Part shown: piece by piece, positions 22,607 through 35,088 of the stretch
Layout: every line of letters begins with the position of its first letter
Position numbering within the stretch: position 1 is the first letter of the stretch
Source of the DNA: Limonium bicolor
Lineage: Eukaryota > Streptophyta > Magnoliopsida > Caryophyllales > Plumbaginaceae
Assembly (NCBI GenBank): GCA_023374045.1
Contig: CM041783.1
Coordinates: 125,613,503 to 125,677,502 of the forward strand
DNA length: 64,000 nucleotides
Reading direction: 5' to 3'
Notes under the pieces: model-generated
The model's database searches: none
Told to the model about the DNA's origin: nothing
The model's input: only the letters and a program-made list of their open reading frames with translations
Translations under genes and position numbers: made by a program

Positions 22607-25600
22607 TGAAATACCCCAAACTTATTAAACATGGATTAAATATTTAATTACATTAATTAAGGCCTGAACATGCCTTATAAGTCAACTGAGAACAACAGTG
22701 GTCAACATAAAACAAGATGTTGCACCCTTTGACTGTTAAGGGTAAATAAATACCCAAATGAACTTCTTAGGACCTAAAAATTTGTCCTAAGTCTATTAAC
22801 ATAATATTAAACATATTATAACCGTTGGACAACACTCCAACACAAAGAACAAGCACTTACATGCTTCAAGGTCAAATAGAGCAAAAAGGTGCTCTAAGAA
22901 ACCTTAAAAATCTAATGACCTCTAAATGATATAAAATTGGATACCATGATCAAATATCATGTAAGGGACACAACAAGACCGTTGTCAAAGAAAACCAAGC
23001 TCAGAAACACCTTGCGACACAAAATGTGCACTAAAACTCCTTAAAGCACGTTTTTGTGTAATCGCCTTCTAAATTGGTTTTAAATGAGCTAAAAGGTTAT
23101 AAATACCTTTAAATATGAATAAAATATCATATTATATGGTATTACGAATTTAATTCCAGAAATTTACGAATTTTTACAAATTTAATATTAAAATATTAAT
23201 AAAACCTAAAGTGGGGGGGTTTGGGTCAACATTGACTAAGTTGGTCAATGTTGACCATTGACCACGAAATGGACTACATAAAATCAGATAATTAAGTCTC
23301 TTAACAGACCAAGAGACATGTGACAATTAAATATATGCTCTTACTTTTACATAAAATAATAAGAAAAAGAATACTTTACCTAATAAAACAAAAACAAATT
23401 GTCTACACTCACCTTACCCATGTGAGCCAGCGATTTTTGGAGCCTCTTCCCCCTTGTATTTCGTGGCTCCCAAGCAGTACAAGACAAGGCAAGATGAGTG
23501 ACCTTTCACTTTTGCTAAAAGTCACATTATTATCTCATTTTCATTCAAAATTGGCTCCAATCATGCCCTACCTTTATCAATCAAGTTCGGCTGCCTCCTT
23601 GCCTTATCTCCACCGAATTCCCCTTCAATTATCAGCATCAATAATGAATGATGAGTCATCAAACCAATAATGACCCAAAATATTCAAAAAAAAGTGCTTT
23701 AAGGCAATAATAGGTCATTCTCCTTCATTTCTTCTCTTGAGCCGAGTTTGCTCTGTTCATGAGCTCTCTTGGCTCCCTCCACCGTAGGTAAGGTTCCCAA
23801 GCTCCATTGATGAGAGCTCAAGCTCTAGGTAAGCACTTAAGGCATAAAAATGCCCATTTTCTTCATCTTTCTTTCCTTTTTCGATTGATCTACACTCCAA
23901 CCTTTTCTATACATCTATGTAGAGTGATTTGAAGGTTAGAGGAAGTGTTGTTTTCGTACATAACCAGATCTAAGGAGGAAAGTTCAAGTCTTGACCATTT
24001 AAGGTAAAAATGTGCTCTAAGCTCATAACTTTTGATTCCCTTCAAGTTCGGCTGTGAAACTTTGGTCATAGCCTCATCTTCTTCTCCTTTTCATGTGGAA
24101 TCTGTTGGTTAGCCATTTGGAGCAAGGGTGGCCGAGATCCAAAGGAAATACCCTCTTTTAAGGCATTTTTCCAAGGTAAAACCTAATAACAAGGCAGCTT
24201 GTTGAGATCTAGCTATTTCCTATGTCAATATAGTAGATCTAACACCTTGTGGTGTGTTTGATTCAGGCCGAAACCATCTTGAACTCTCCTTGCACTCTTA
24301 AGGTAATTTTTGCCTTAAATCTTACATTAAATTACTTCTTATGGTTAGATCTTTCTTGGAGACTAACTAGGCCTTGTTTGCTGTTTGAAACATGCAAGAG
24401 AAGCTTTGGAAATTTTCTCTAAGGCTGGCCGAATTCAAACAAGAATTATTCAAGCTAAATCAAGGTATAAACACCTTAAATCTATGATTTTTATAATTTC
24501 TAAGCTTATATATAAACATGGCCGAGAGTGAAATGATAAACATGGGTTATATTGACCTAGAAATGGAAAAAAAAATACTAAGATAAATTAAGCTAGTCAT
24601 TTAAGAGATTTAATTAACATAATTGTCAAATTTAAGACATTATGTGGAAGTTTGGTAATTAAATAAAAATTATATGGTGAGGCCGAAAGTTTATGTGTAT
24701 TTTTGGACATTTATGTGTAATTTATTTTGTGAGCAAATGTTTGTAATAAGGCCATGTATTTTAGGCCATTTTATTTATGCATTTACAAGCTTTTAATTAA
24801 GTTTAAGTAGTATAAATGCATTACCAAAAATAAATGGGGTATTAGGTGTAGTTAAATTAAATTTGGGGGCTTTAGAATAATAAGGCCGAAAATTAGAGGT
24901 AAAAAGGAGTTAAAATAAAGTTTATAAGATTTTATAAGGTTTTGGGGTTAAATGGTGAATTTTAGAAAGTTTGGGTACTAAACCGTAATTATAAGGAATT
25001 GGTGGTCAAGGAAATATTAAGGTGGTCAACCTTGACCATATGCTAGGTTTTGACCAAATTAGATAAGTTAAATAACTTATTTAAGGTGTTATAATGAGAT
25101 AAGTATTTATGGTAATATTTTTATAACATATGTGGTAAATATGTTATTATCGAAAATAAAGGGTGTAAAATGGTATTTTAAACACCCATGGGCTATTAGG
25201 AATTTTAGGAATTTATATGGTGGATTTTGGAATTAAAATAAACTATATATGTAAAATATATAATTATTATGTCATTATGACACTTTGGAGAAAAATAGAT
25301 ATTGGAATGGTAAATATCGAAAGTATATGGGTTAATAAGGATATTTATAACCCTTTGGTGGAATTTGGAGATTTTTAGAATTATATAAGAGTATTTGTTA
25401 AGATATGTGTATAAGATATGGTTTTAATGATATGGTAAGACTATATGTTATAAATAGGGCCAAATGGCAATTATAGAATAGCACAAGGGCTGTTCGGAAT
25501 TTACAAAAAATAACCATAGGTTATACTCTTTTATAAGTTAGAAATGTTATATTAAATGGAATGTATAACATGGGATGATTTAAGGGGCGATTTTGTAAAT

Positions 25601-28259
25601 TAAGGAAACTATGGTTTATAGAAAAGAATGAGATTTTCTTATGGTGCCTAAGAGGCAATATGAAATAGTTTTGTCATAAAAACTATAGGAATAAATTAAA
25701 GGGAATAAAATATCATATCAAATGATATTAGAATTGGTATAAACATTACATAATGTTATGTGATCAAAACGGAATTTAAATAAGTTAAGGGCTATACCGA
25801 GTTACAAGAGTTTGGAAAATGAATTTTAGACTAAGGTCTATAGTGTATAAATGTTATAGCAATTATATGGTTTAGATGGAATTAATATAAGGAAGGGTAT
25901 TCAATAAAATAATGTGACAAACTATAAAAATGGGATTTATAAACTAAGGTATTTACTGAATAAACCTTAGGAGTTGTAATTATACAACATAAAATGTTAC
26001 TCATATTAGGATAATAATCTTAATATAAGTTGTACAATACAATACAACTAATGGGAATAATCATCTAACATAGAGATGTAAAAATGTAACATATGATATA
26101 AAGAGTTTATTAAATCATGGGAATTACCTACGTGGTAAATATATACATACACAGGATAATGTTATAAAGGTGGATATATGTTTTGGTTCGAAACCATATG
26201 ATTTAATGGTGGTGGTTATTTAAAATAAAAAATAAAAAAATATATAGTTATGAACTATAGGTTATGAGTTTTGGATACAATACAAAAAAGTAATGAGGTA
26301 CTACAATCATGCATGAATACATGCAACTATAGGATATGTACCTAAGCTAGATGGTGGACAGAGATTTAAAAGAAATACAACGAATTAAACTTAACAGTTG
26401 AAATGTTATGACGTACGCGTTTAAGTAACATAACCGACTGTTTTAGAGAAACCCGTAACGAACAACTGTAGAAAACAGGGAACTGTCGGGGTTACTTATT
26501 ATTCGGAAATACCGATGTAGTTAGTCATGGAGACTGACTTATAGTTTATTACCGTTTAGATTGTACTTCTGACAAGACGCTCGACGAGCTAGCGGACTAC
26601 ACGGAGCATAGGATCTTGCTGATTCATACTCCACCGTAATACAATCAGGGTGAACGGTATATAAAGGGGTTTGATCCGAGTTGTCCTAAGGTTGCTCCTT
26701 AGGCTCGGATTTGGTTGATATAACTTGTATGTTGTTATGAATCTCGGATTGTCTCTGAGGGCTTCCTCAGTTCAGACTTCTGTGTGATCTGTGATAAGAT
26801 TGTTTGTCTGAATGTGATGATTAATATGCATGAACTGTATATTTATAGCTGCTTATTATTTACTGTTGTTGAGTTAACAGTATTGGTTCGTATATATGAA
26901 CCTATATATATATATAAAACGAACTAGCGGCTATGGTGCTATCTTATATGAAATATAAGGAACGTAAGTAAAACGTTGTAGCACTATGATAATAACATAT
27001 ACATATTATCTGAGACTTTTATACGGAGCATTGGCCTTTCTATATGCCGCTCTTGTATCTAGCACTGGATCCCGAGTTTACAGACTCTGGATTGGACTAA
27101 TGACCTTAGTCTGCTGTGTTAGAAAATTTGGTAATGCGATGCGATGGTATAATTAATTAATTGATGGAATGGAAGTAAAGCCAAGAGGATGTGGCTCTTG
27201 GTGCGCGCTGTGATCACAAAACGATACCAGGATGTCCGCGTACGGGTCCGTAAGTATCAAGAAAATTTCCCGTGAGCTAGAATGGCTCGTTGGTCGGAGA
27301 CTCTACCGTTGGAGTGGCTACTGCCGTGGGTGACCCGCCATAATATATGGGTAATTAGAGACATGTCGTTTTAAAGAGACATTGTCACTAGGTATAACTG
27401 AACAACTAAAACAATTGAGACTTATACAGTGGCGAACAATACCATGGACGATACTTAAATACTTGTTTATTATTCTCGTTTTTCGCTTTGTTGTTCATTG
27501 GTTTACTTGTGGTTATTTTATTGTGTGTTGATGGTTGGACGGAGCCTACAAGGCTAAGGTAAATTAAATATGAAAACTGTACGCTACGGCGAATGTACAT
27601 TGTACATTATATTGTTATTACTCGATACGTTCGATATATAAATGTTGTATAGAATATTAAATGGATGTTTGGATTGGATGGATGGTTAAATGTTTATGGA
27701 TATTTGGATGGTTGATTATGTATATTATACATTTATGCTTCAGTTTTGATTATAACTGTAAAAAGGAAAAGCATGAAACCAATCTAATAATAAGATGGTT
27801 AAAATGACAAGTGACCATTAGGGTCCAGCCCCGGCATACTCAGCGTCTATCACTGATACTACACCATTACAGGTTGTTGATCATTGTCGGAGCTGAAGAG
27901 CAGGAACAGGGTAACTAGAGTGTTACTTTTGTCACCACACTTGGAGATGTTGTATAGCAATGAAGATGGTGAATTGTATTATGGTAAGGTTGTGTATTCA
28001 GGATTGGGTAGACGCTCACTTGTCGATGTTTATGGTTTATGGACTTAGTGTGATGTATAGGGGTTTCTCGTTATCACTGCGGTTAGCAGTTTATTTGTAT
28101 TGGAAGTTGGATGCAGTTTGGCTGCGTTGCTCGCATGGGCGAGTAACGGCCGGTGACACCCGAGTGAGTTTTGTAATGGTTAATTGTTTTTCCGCTGCGA
28201 GACGTTTTATTTATTGCTACATGAGAGATTATATCGTGATTACTGAGAGGGGTGTTACA
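22607..28259 (+). repeat. Element C, 3' LTR
   Basis: Nearly identical to 12311-17955 along its full length, differing by scattered substitutions and many one-base indels, several in homopolymers. It ends GGGGTGTTACA at 28259, followed by the duplicated target CTTTG. It has no gene; the open frame 27960-28271 is the chance counterpart of 17509-17997. Confidence 0.92.
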
Positions 28260-28264
28260 CTTTG

Positions 28265-28317
28265 GTTATAACATCACTTCCCCCTTAAAAGAATTTTGTC
28301 CTCGAAATTAAACGTAC
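28265..28317 (-). other. Element A 3' LTR tip and polypurine tract
   Basis: Positions 28265 to about 28276 complete the 3' LTR of A after the C insertion. On the minus strand TTTTAAGGGGGAAG precedes the LTR as polypurine tract, a short distance after the stop codon of the polyprotein. Confidence 0.7.
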
Positions 28318-29005
28318 CTACTGATCGAAGAGGGCAGGAAACTTAGAACGCACTTCGCTTTCGACCTCCCAGGTCGCCTCTTCCTCTGACTGACCCGACC
28401 ATTGCACCTTCACCAAGGGCATGGTCTTACTCCTGAGCTTGCGGACATCCCGGGCTAAAATCCTCCAAGGAACTGCCTCGAATGTAAAGTCCTCCCTCAT
28501 CTGAAGCGGACTGAAGTCAATCACATGCGACGGATCCGGAACATATTTCCTCAGCATGGAAACATGAAACACACTATGAACTCCAGCCAACGACGGTGGC
28601 AAAGCTAAACGGTAGGCAACCGGTCCGATCCTCTCCAGGATCTCAAAAGGACCCACAAAGCGAGGGCTAAGCTTGCCTCTCTTCTCAAACCGAACAACTC
28701 CTCGAAATGGTGAAACCTTCAGATACACATGATCGCCCACCTCAAACTCTAGAGGTCGTCTCCTCTGATCGGCGTAGCTCTTCTGACGGCTCTGAGCCAC
28801 CAGTAAGCGCTCTCAGATAGACTGAATCTTAGCTACAGCATCTTCAACCAAGTCCGGACCGACAACTGCCCTCTCCTTCAGATCATCCCAACAGATGGGT
28901 GATCTGCACCTCCTGCCACACAAAGCCTCAAACGGGGCCATCCCGATGCTAGTCTGCAAGCTGTTATTATACGCGAACTCTATCAGCGCAACATGCTGAT
29001 CCTAA
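28318..29005 (-). pseudogene. pol: Element A integrase C-terminus and chromodomain
   Basis: This is the end of the A polyprotein. On the minus strand it starts right after the E insertion with DQHVALIEFAYNN, the conserved segment downstream of the integrase catalytic core, runs through the GPFEILERIGPVAYRLALP and VFHVSMLRKYVPD motifs of the integrase C-terminal domain, and ends with a chromodomain-like segment containing VKVQWSGQSEEEATWE and a stop at 28318-28320. The chromodomain marks the element as a chromovirus; in that group it is thought to steer integration to heterochromatin. The stretch between about 28800 and 28820 carries a stop. The frame on the far side of E ends GGS and the next codon, which spans the target duplication, reads TAG where tryptophan is usual. 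Confidence 0.9.
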
Positions 29006-29429
29006 TGTGAGCCTCGATTTTAAACCCTACCCTATGTTGATAAGGTAATTATGATCTAAACGGTTTTTAGGACCACTTATAACCTAAGATTAATAACTAT
29101 GTCATATAGCAATAATTATTAAAACCTAAGCTAGCTCACTGCAACCTATTATGAGTCGCCACCTAATTTTGACCTAAATTAAATTAGGAAAGGAGAGTTC
29201 GGGTTCGAGGGCTTGATATTCGACTTAATTAGGGTTCAATTACTTTCATTACCCCCAGAAGTCGTTTTTCCTCTACTTAGTTTAAATACGGCTTATTACG
29301 AGTCGTTTTAACCTAAGTGCGCGAGCTTCTGTAGTTTTTTTTTTGTGTTTTTTAGCATTTTTGACAGAAATTAAAGTGAAATTAAAAGGTATCTAAACTA
29401 GGGTTTCGGAGGCAGAATTAGGTCGAATT

Positions 29430-29700
29430 TTGCTTACGTCCGTATCCACGGACCCCATGTCCGAGACCACAGACCCCAGTTAACCTAATTATACATAAGA
29501 GTCGAAATTAAAGGAAAACAGAAAATTGCAAAGTCCGGGGCCACGGACAGGCTGTCCGTGGGCCCGGACATTATTAGAAAACCTAAATTTTGAATTTTTT
29601 AAAAATCCCGCCGCCGTCCGTGGGCGTCCGGGCTTACGGACAGGGAGTCCGGGACCCCGGACATGACGTCCGTGGGTGCGGACCGCCCTCGGACGGCGGC
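29430..29700. repeat. GTCCG/CGGAC inverted-repeat cluster in E LTR
   Basis: G+C-rich cluster of GTCCGTGG, GGGGCCACGGAC and GTCCGGG half-sites in both orientations, many able to pair. Copies lie in the other two LTRs at about 36736-37005 and 44050-44315. It resembles in kind the clusters in the LTRs of A, B and F although the elements belong to different lineages. Confidence 0.8.
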
Positions 29701-30265
29701 GTTGAGGCTGTTCCCGAAGGTGTTTTTGGCTCAAATTTTATGGTGTGTAGCCTGAAAGATGTACAAGACGTTACTGATTGAAAGTTCTCAATTTGAATTC
29801 GAATTAAGCACGAAACTTGGTAAACAAGTTATTGGACATAAGCTTAAACAAATAACAATACAGAAGTGTAAAAGGTTAGTTTGAACCCAAATTTGACAGA
29901 GAGTTAATAAGGTCGTGAAGAGTTAGAAAAGTAGAATTGTAACCTGTTTTACCTTGGATTCAGGAGGATTCTTCACGTCGGGATTCTTCGGAGGCTCCGA
30001 TGGTGCCGGTCCGGATTGAGTTCGACCCGAGCTTCTGTTGTTGATTGTTGAAGGTGTTCTTCACGTTTTGGAGGTGGTTTGGTTTGTTTTGTGATTGTTG
30101 ATGTGTTGTGTGTTGGGAGTTGAAAAATGTGTTTGATGGTGATTTCGGGGGATTTTTGATGTGATTTTGGTGCTTGGATGTGTAAAAACGTGAAGAGAAT
30201 GAGACGGCTGCCTTCTTTAAGGGTTTAGGGTTCTTCAGGTTCTCATTTGATCATGGGATAAGGTT

Positions 30266-30276
30266 CCTTATATAGG
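30266..30276 (-). promoter_or_regulatory. TATA box of element E (left LTR)
   Basis: CCTATATAAGG on the minus strand, about 490 bases into the LTR in element sense. It is identical in the other two LTRs at 37563-37573 and 44831-44841. Confidence 0.6.
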
Positions 30277-30762
30277 CTTCCTTAAAGATAGAAAAATCCA
30301 GTAAAAACCGAGATTTACCGACATTTTAGCTCAAGGGCTTCCAAAAGGAATTTGATTATGAAATTTCACACATGGGTAAAGGATGATATTTCTGATTTTT
30401 CTAAAGTGGAATCGAATTTTTTGGATATTGGAATATTTTTAAATTCATTTCTTGTCAGATTCAATCAAAAACTGCTAGAAAATTATTGGAAATTCGAAAA
30501 ATCAAAATTCCAACACCATTATGCTTCAGATGTCATCCTCTATCATGGGAAAATTTCAAAGCATTTTGAATTGATTTGACCCTTATTTGGAGGAGAGAGA
30601 AAGCCTATAGGGGGCTTAGGAGCATTGAAAAATTATGAAAATGCCCCTGGAGATGACTAATGTCCCTAGTACTCTGAAATGTGCCGATTGAACTGGGAAC
30701 CCTCGCTACTAGCCTATTAGTAGAGACTCTCTTCCGGGGGGGTTGAAATTTTGGGTATAACA

Positions 30763-30775
30763 GATTGCCCCCCGT
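30763..30775 (-). other. Polypurine tract, unit 1 of E
   Basis: On the minus strand ACGGGGGGCAATC lies directly before the LTR start TGTTATACCC. The same tract is at 38065-38077 in unit 2. Its GGGGGCAAT core recurs inside the interior next to two hairpins. Confidence 0.7.
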
Positions 30776-30889
30776 CAACTAAACTTTGTAATGAAATGAA
30801 AGGATAATTGATGCTTGAGTGATACCCCAAAATTTTGGATCTCAAAAGACCCCACATGCAATTGAAATCCGATAGATTGTGTCGAGTTG

Positions 30890-31110
30890 TTCTAAGGCGC
30901 TGACTACCTATGAGTAAAGTGGAAGGATGTCGAGCGAGTCTAAGGCGTCGACCACCTAAAGGTAAAAATGAAGTGATGTCAGACTATTCTAAGGCGCCGA
31001 CTACCTATGAGGATGATATGATGTCAAGCTATTCTAAGGCGTTGACTACCTAAAATGTGAAATTGAGATAATGTCAAGCGATTCTAAGGCGTTGACACCT
31101 AACAAGTGAA
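30890..31110. repeat. TCTAAGGCG degenerate tandem repeat
   Basis: Five units of about 45-55 bases, each containing TCTAAGGCG followed by a variant of TCGACTACCTA. Unit 2 of E carries the same array at about 38190-38402. Confidence 0.8.
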
Positions 31111-31407
31111 ATTGGGTGGTATGCAAATGCAAGGATGTTGAAATGCTAATAATGCTGATGATGCTGACGATGCTCGGATGCTCCTGGGGACCGAAACCCG
31201 TTCCAATGCTCCTGGTTGGTATACTATGGGGACTTATTGCCTCTACCCACCAACTGGGGTGCTGGGATAACTTCTAGATTACCAAGGGGACTTATTGCCA
31301 CTACCCACTAGTTGTTTCTCCCAAGAAGTTGACATGAAGATGGGGATTATTGCCTCTGCCCCGCCAACTTAGATCATGCTCTGTCTCGTACTTGTCTCGC
31401 ACTGAAG

Positions 31408-31640
31408 ATGATACTAGGTCTCGTACTGGTCTCGCACTAGATGATGATGCTCGGTCTCGCACTGATGAAGTGATAGGTCTCGCACTGATGAAGGTGATAG
31501 GTCTCGCACTGATGAAGGTGATAGGTCTCGCACTGATGAAGATGCATGGTCTCGCACTGAAGTCTCGTACTAAACGGATGAAAAAAACTGGATTTCGCAC
31601 TGATTCTGGGTTGCGCACTGAATGAAGATGTCTCGTACTA
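31408..31640. repeat. 24-base GGTCTCGCACTGATGAAG repeat array
   Basis: Tandem units GGTCTCGCACTGATGAAG plus GTGATA, regular at about 31448-31560 and degenerate on both sides (CTCGTACT, CTCGCACT variants continue to about 31720). The second copy is at about 38718-38945 with a slightly different unit number. Confidence 0.85.
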
Positions 31641-32278
31641 AAGTCTTGAAAATGATGGGTCTCGCACTAATGAAGGTGGTGGGTCTCGAACTAAAAATGA
31701 GTTAGGAAGATAATGGTCTCGTGCAAATGATGAAACTGATTATGGAGTGCCAAACATGGCAATGATGATAAGATGTATGCAATCAAAATATATAAAGATA
31801 CTCGTTCAAAACAGGAAACTGTTGGAAAAGGTGCCGAACTTGGCAATGTTGAGGTGTTATCCAAAGTTGTAGAATGCAACTAAAGTGTTTGTTGGAAGCT
31901 TGCCCAAAATAAGGAACTGTTGAAAAATGTGCCAAACATGGCAATGCTTGAGAAAACCCTGCTGAAAAGGAAAGTGAAATGATCATTTCCTGACTAAAAA
32001 TTTCAAATCTGCAATTTGCTTCTTGAAAAATGAACATGCCATTGGTGGAAGTGTGTGGTGTTGTTGTGGTGCTAAAGGCTTTTGCCGGTGTTCCAGATTT
32101 GTGATAGACCAGGGATTGGGTTATGATTTATGATGGTGGTCAGGGTTATGATGGGCCTAATGTTTTTGTGGAGGTAAGGCCAATGACGGGCTTGAGTGTG
32201 TGTGTGGTGGTAAGGGCTTATGTGTGTCTGTGGTGGGATGGTGGTGTTCAAGCTTTGGGTTTCAATTGGTGTTGACAT

Positions 32279-32371
32279 GGCAATTGTTGGAACCAACAAT
32301 TGCCCCCAGTATTTTTCCTTAGGACAATCTGAGCTAGAGTTCATGGCAATTGATCGGAACGATCAATTGCC
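32279..32371. repeat. Paired 12-bp hairpins next to polypurine-like motifs
   Basis: Hairpin one (32279-32304) has arms GGCAATTGTTGG and CCAACAATTGCC around AA. Hairpin two (32345-32371) has arms GGCAATTGATCG and CGATCAATTGCC around GAA. Each is followed by CCCAGTATTTT, so on the minus strand each is preceded by ACTGGGGGCAATTG, resembling the polypurine tract of the element. Copies are at 39579-39604 and 39645-39671. Confidence 0.85.
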
Positions 32372-33829
32372 CCCAGTATTTTCTTTGATTAAACGTGCGA
32401 ACAAGTCTCATCCTCACAGGGTCGAGGCTTATGCTTTGATGTGGTGCTTCCTATCCTACACTCAACGTGGTTGGTGTTTGCACTCATTTCTCGCTCATGG
32501 TCATAACTTCTAGACCATTGAATTCGATATTTGATGGATTTACGCATTTGATCTGTTACTTTTACGTGATTGGACACACAACTATCAAGTCGGAAGTCTT
32601 TAGAGCTTATAACGTGGCCATAGGGTGTGATGAAAGACGACGGGATCATGGAGGGATATTTGAGGTATGTGGAGCTTAAATGGGTGACCAAAGCTGCAAC
32701 TTGCGTCTTCTCTCGGATTCATCTCCATTGTCTTGAAGTTGTCTGCTGCTTCATGTTGACGTTGTTTTCGAGCTTCTGGACCTGGACTTTTGGAGTTGTC
32801 CTTTACACCATTTCTCTTTTTTTGTCATTTGGAGTTCTTCGAGGCACTTCGGTTTGCCTTTTTGTTTTATCCTTTCTTGACTTTGCCTTCGGGGTTCTTG
32901 TGTTTCCGGTTTTGGGCATCGTGAGCTGTTTTGATGTGAGCTCTATTGATCCTGTGTCATTCTGGGACCATTTGTGGATCGCTTCGTCATGCTGATTGCG
33001 GCATTGCTTCCTTGGACTGATGAGAATGTTATCTGAGAGTCGGGATCCTCGCTTCCTTTGGTCACCGGGTCGGACATTCATCATTGGCTGGGTTATTTTG
33101 TGGAGCTCATAATATCGAAAAGGATATACGAAAGGCTCAACGGGGTGCCTAGGTTTAATGATAGGGTTTACAAACTTTTGGCTATGTGGTGCTGTACCTA
33201 GGTGCTTCGTCATTCCTGATAGTTGTGTATCCGTTCCTTGTTACTTTTCGCAGGTCTAAGAGTAAATTTACAATTATCTCCTTCGGTCAGAGTTATGCCA
33301 TTTACCTCACCTTTGAATGTGGTCTCACCAGAGTCGTGTAAAAATGACACGCTCGTTCGCTCATGTTTTTTCCGCTCAAGACACCCTCGCGAGATTTTCA
33401 CTGGGAACTCGTTCACACATTTAAACAAAAGATAAAAGATGACGAACTTAAACTTAGATTGCCCCCAGTATTGATTTGGGGCTTGTGACAACAATTCGAT
33501 AGATGTGGACTTTGAACCTCTTTGTGGGTTGTTTGGATATTATGGGGTGAGTTGTAGTTTTTGGTTAGGCATGTTCAAATTTTAGAAACAAGAGACAAGC
33601 CGTTCCATTGCATAGTCAGAAAATGATTGCTTCGTGATCCTTTTCCTTAAAAAAAAATTTGTTTTTTTTTCGATGAATGAAAAATGGTTTGTACAGGAAT
33701 TGTGAAAATGGAACTATGATTTTATTTATGAATCATGAAAGAAACGTAAAGATTACAATCTGAGGTGACTGAAAACTAACTAATAAGCTACTAGGAAAAC
33801 TTGAAGATTCAAGAAAACGATCTGCACAC

Positions 33830-35088
33830 TTAGAAAAATTGGACTCCTTGCTCGAGGAGGTCTTGAATCTTGTGCTTCAATGCTCGGCAATTGTCAGCAT
33901 AATGGCCAGGCAACTGATGGTAGTGGCAGAATTGATTGAGATGCCTCCCCAAATGAGTGGTTCCTGGCCGAGGGGCCAGGGGCTGTAGCAGGTATGCTCT
34001 TCTGAAGCTCTTCAAAGAAAAACGCCTGACTTGGTGCTCGGCCAATGTTGGTGAATTCCCTTTGCGATGAGTCTCGGCGTGGTAAGGGTACTGTCCTAAG
34101 GTTTTGATGCGGAGATCTAGGTCGTTGAACCAATTCACTTCTGGGAAACTGCTTTGAGCGCAAGCTACTGTCTGAAGATAAGCCTTTCTGGTCCGTCTTA
34201 GATAATTTGGAGCCACTACCGGAGTTTCTTCTTTGCACTCGAGCTCCAAACCTTCCTTATGAATCCTTTCCTCTAGAATACCGACTTGTCCCATCAACAT
34301 GTCCAAACTCGGAAAGTACATAAATTTTAGCTCATGGTTGTGTTGTTTTCGCATGTTCTCAATTATCATGCGGATTTGCTCCTGCTCGTCCATTCTGGTA
34401 GGCATGGCTGCAGCCTTTCTCCTCCAACGCTTGATGAGTCAGACATGGACTCACCATCTTTCTGTCGAGTTCCTGCCAGATCGATTCTGGTGACCTCGAG
34501 GTTCTTAGCATACTCGAAATGATTTAGGAAAGCCTCGCAAACCTCCTCGTAGGTTTTGGTATTCATCTTCTGAGTGAGATACCAACGCTGAGGAGTCTCG
34601 TCTAGATAGCGTGCGAAAACTTTGGCTTTTTGCATGTCATTGAGCCCCAAGATGGACATTTCCCGGTCGAACATAGCCAAGTGAATCTGTGGATCCGAGG
34701 AACCCTTGTACAAAGCGAGTGTAGGTAGCTTCAGCTTTAGGAAGATCAACTTCAGGATACGACGCCGTGGAGAAATAATCGAAGCCAGCTGGTTTGTTGG
34801 CTTTCTCTCTATCCTCCTCTTCAAAACCCTTTTGACCTCTGCAGCTAGTTGGTTGTCAGGAACATCCTTCCCCATACTTGTTTGAGGATCTTGGGCCCTA
34901 ACAGAGTCAATCTCGTTGTAACTACGATTAAGATTTTCATCCACAAGCTTTTCCAGAGTGTGCTGATTTGTCTCCTAGAGATTAGCCTTACTCCTCAATT
35001 CCTCGACAATGGACTCCAAGACCTTGCACCTTTGCAGCACAGCGGCCAACTAGGCCTCGGTGTTGACCGGATTTCCTTCTTCCGCCAT
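33830..35088 (-). pseudogene. gag: Element E gag, unit 1 (Tat-type)
   Basis: A Gag of about 420 codons starting MAEEGNPVN on the minus strand. The capsid part shows LPTLALYKGSSDPQIHLAMF, the LNDMQKAKVFARYLD segment, and QRWYL followed by CEAFLNHFEYAKNLEV, matching the retrotransposon gag domain. The C-terminal end has the knuckle CHYHQLPGHYADNCRALK (C-x2-H-x4-GH-x4-C pattern) and KIQDLLEQG, typical of Tat-lineage elements. Damage includes a stop near 35050 not present in unit 2, a stop near 34975 shared with unit 2, and frameshifts near 34760, 34430 and 34000. The shared stop was inherited by both units. No protease follows. Confidence 0.85.

Larger units (their letters stand above)
12311..28259 (+). 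mobile_element. Element C, complete long-LTR gag-only retrotransposon
   Basis: A complete 15.95 kb element. It has LTRs of 5645 bases (12311-17955) and 5653 bases (22607-28259) around an interior of 4651 bases, so the two LTRs make up about 70 percent of it. The perfect 5-base duplication CTTTG flanks it (12306-12310 and 28260-28264), proving insertion into the 3' LTR of element A. The LTRs start TGAAATACCCC and end GGGGTGTTACA. The interior has a Met-initiator PBS, an intron-bearing gag, about 3 kb of non-coding sequence and a polypurine tract. No protease, RT or integrase is visible, so it must be mobilised in trans. The close match of the LTRs suggests a fairly recent insertion. Confidence 0.92.
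29006..30762 (-). repeat. Element E, left LTR (3' LTR in element sense)
   Basis: 1757 bases. On the plus strand it starts TGTGAGCCTCG and ends GGGTATAACA. It contains a GTCCG/CGGAC hairpin cluster at 29430-29700 and a TATA box at 30266-30276. The small open frames in the cluster do not code for anything recognisable. Confidence 0.92.

Noticed and set aside
29489..29781. Arginine/proline-rich open frames in the E LTR, repeated at 36824-37086 and 44140-44395
   Set aside because: They come from the GTCCG hairpin cluster in overlapping opposite frames and sit in LTR sequence.
31408..31640. CRISPR-like array of regularly spaced repeats
   Set aside because: Units are direct tandem copies without unique spacers, inside a plant retrotransposon.
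32389..32691. 100-codon minus-strand frame identical in both E units
   Set aside because: Identity follows from the tandem duplication; plus-strand frames overlap it and no domain is recognisable. Kept only as a finding on the unusually unchanged block.
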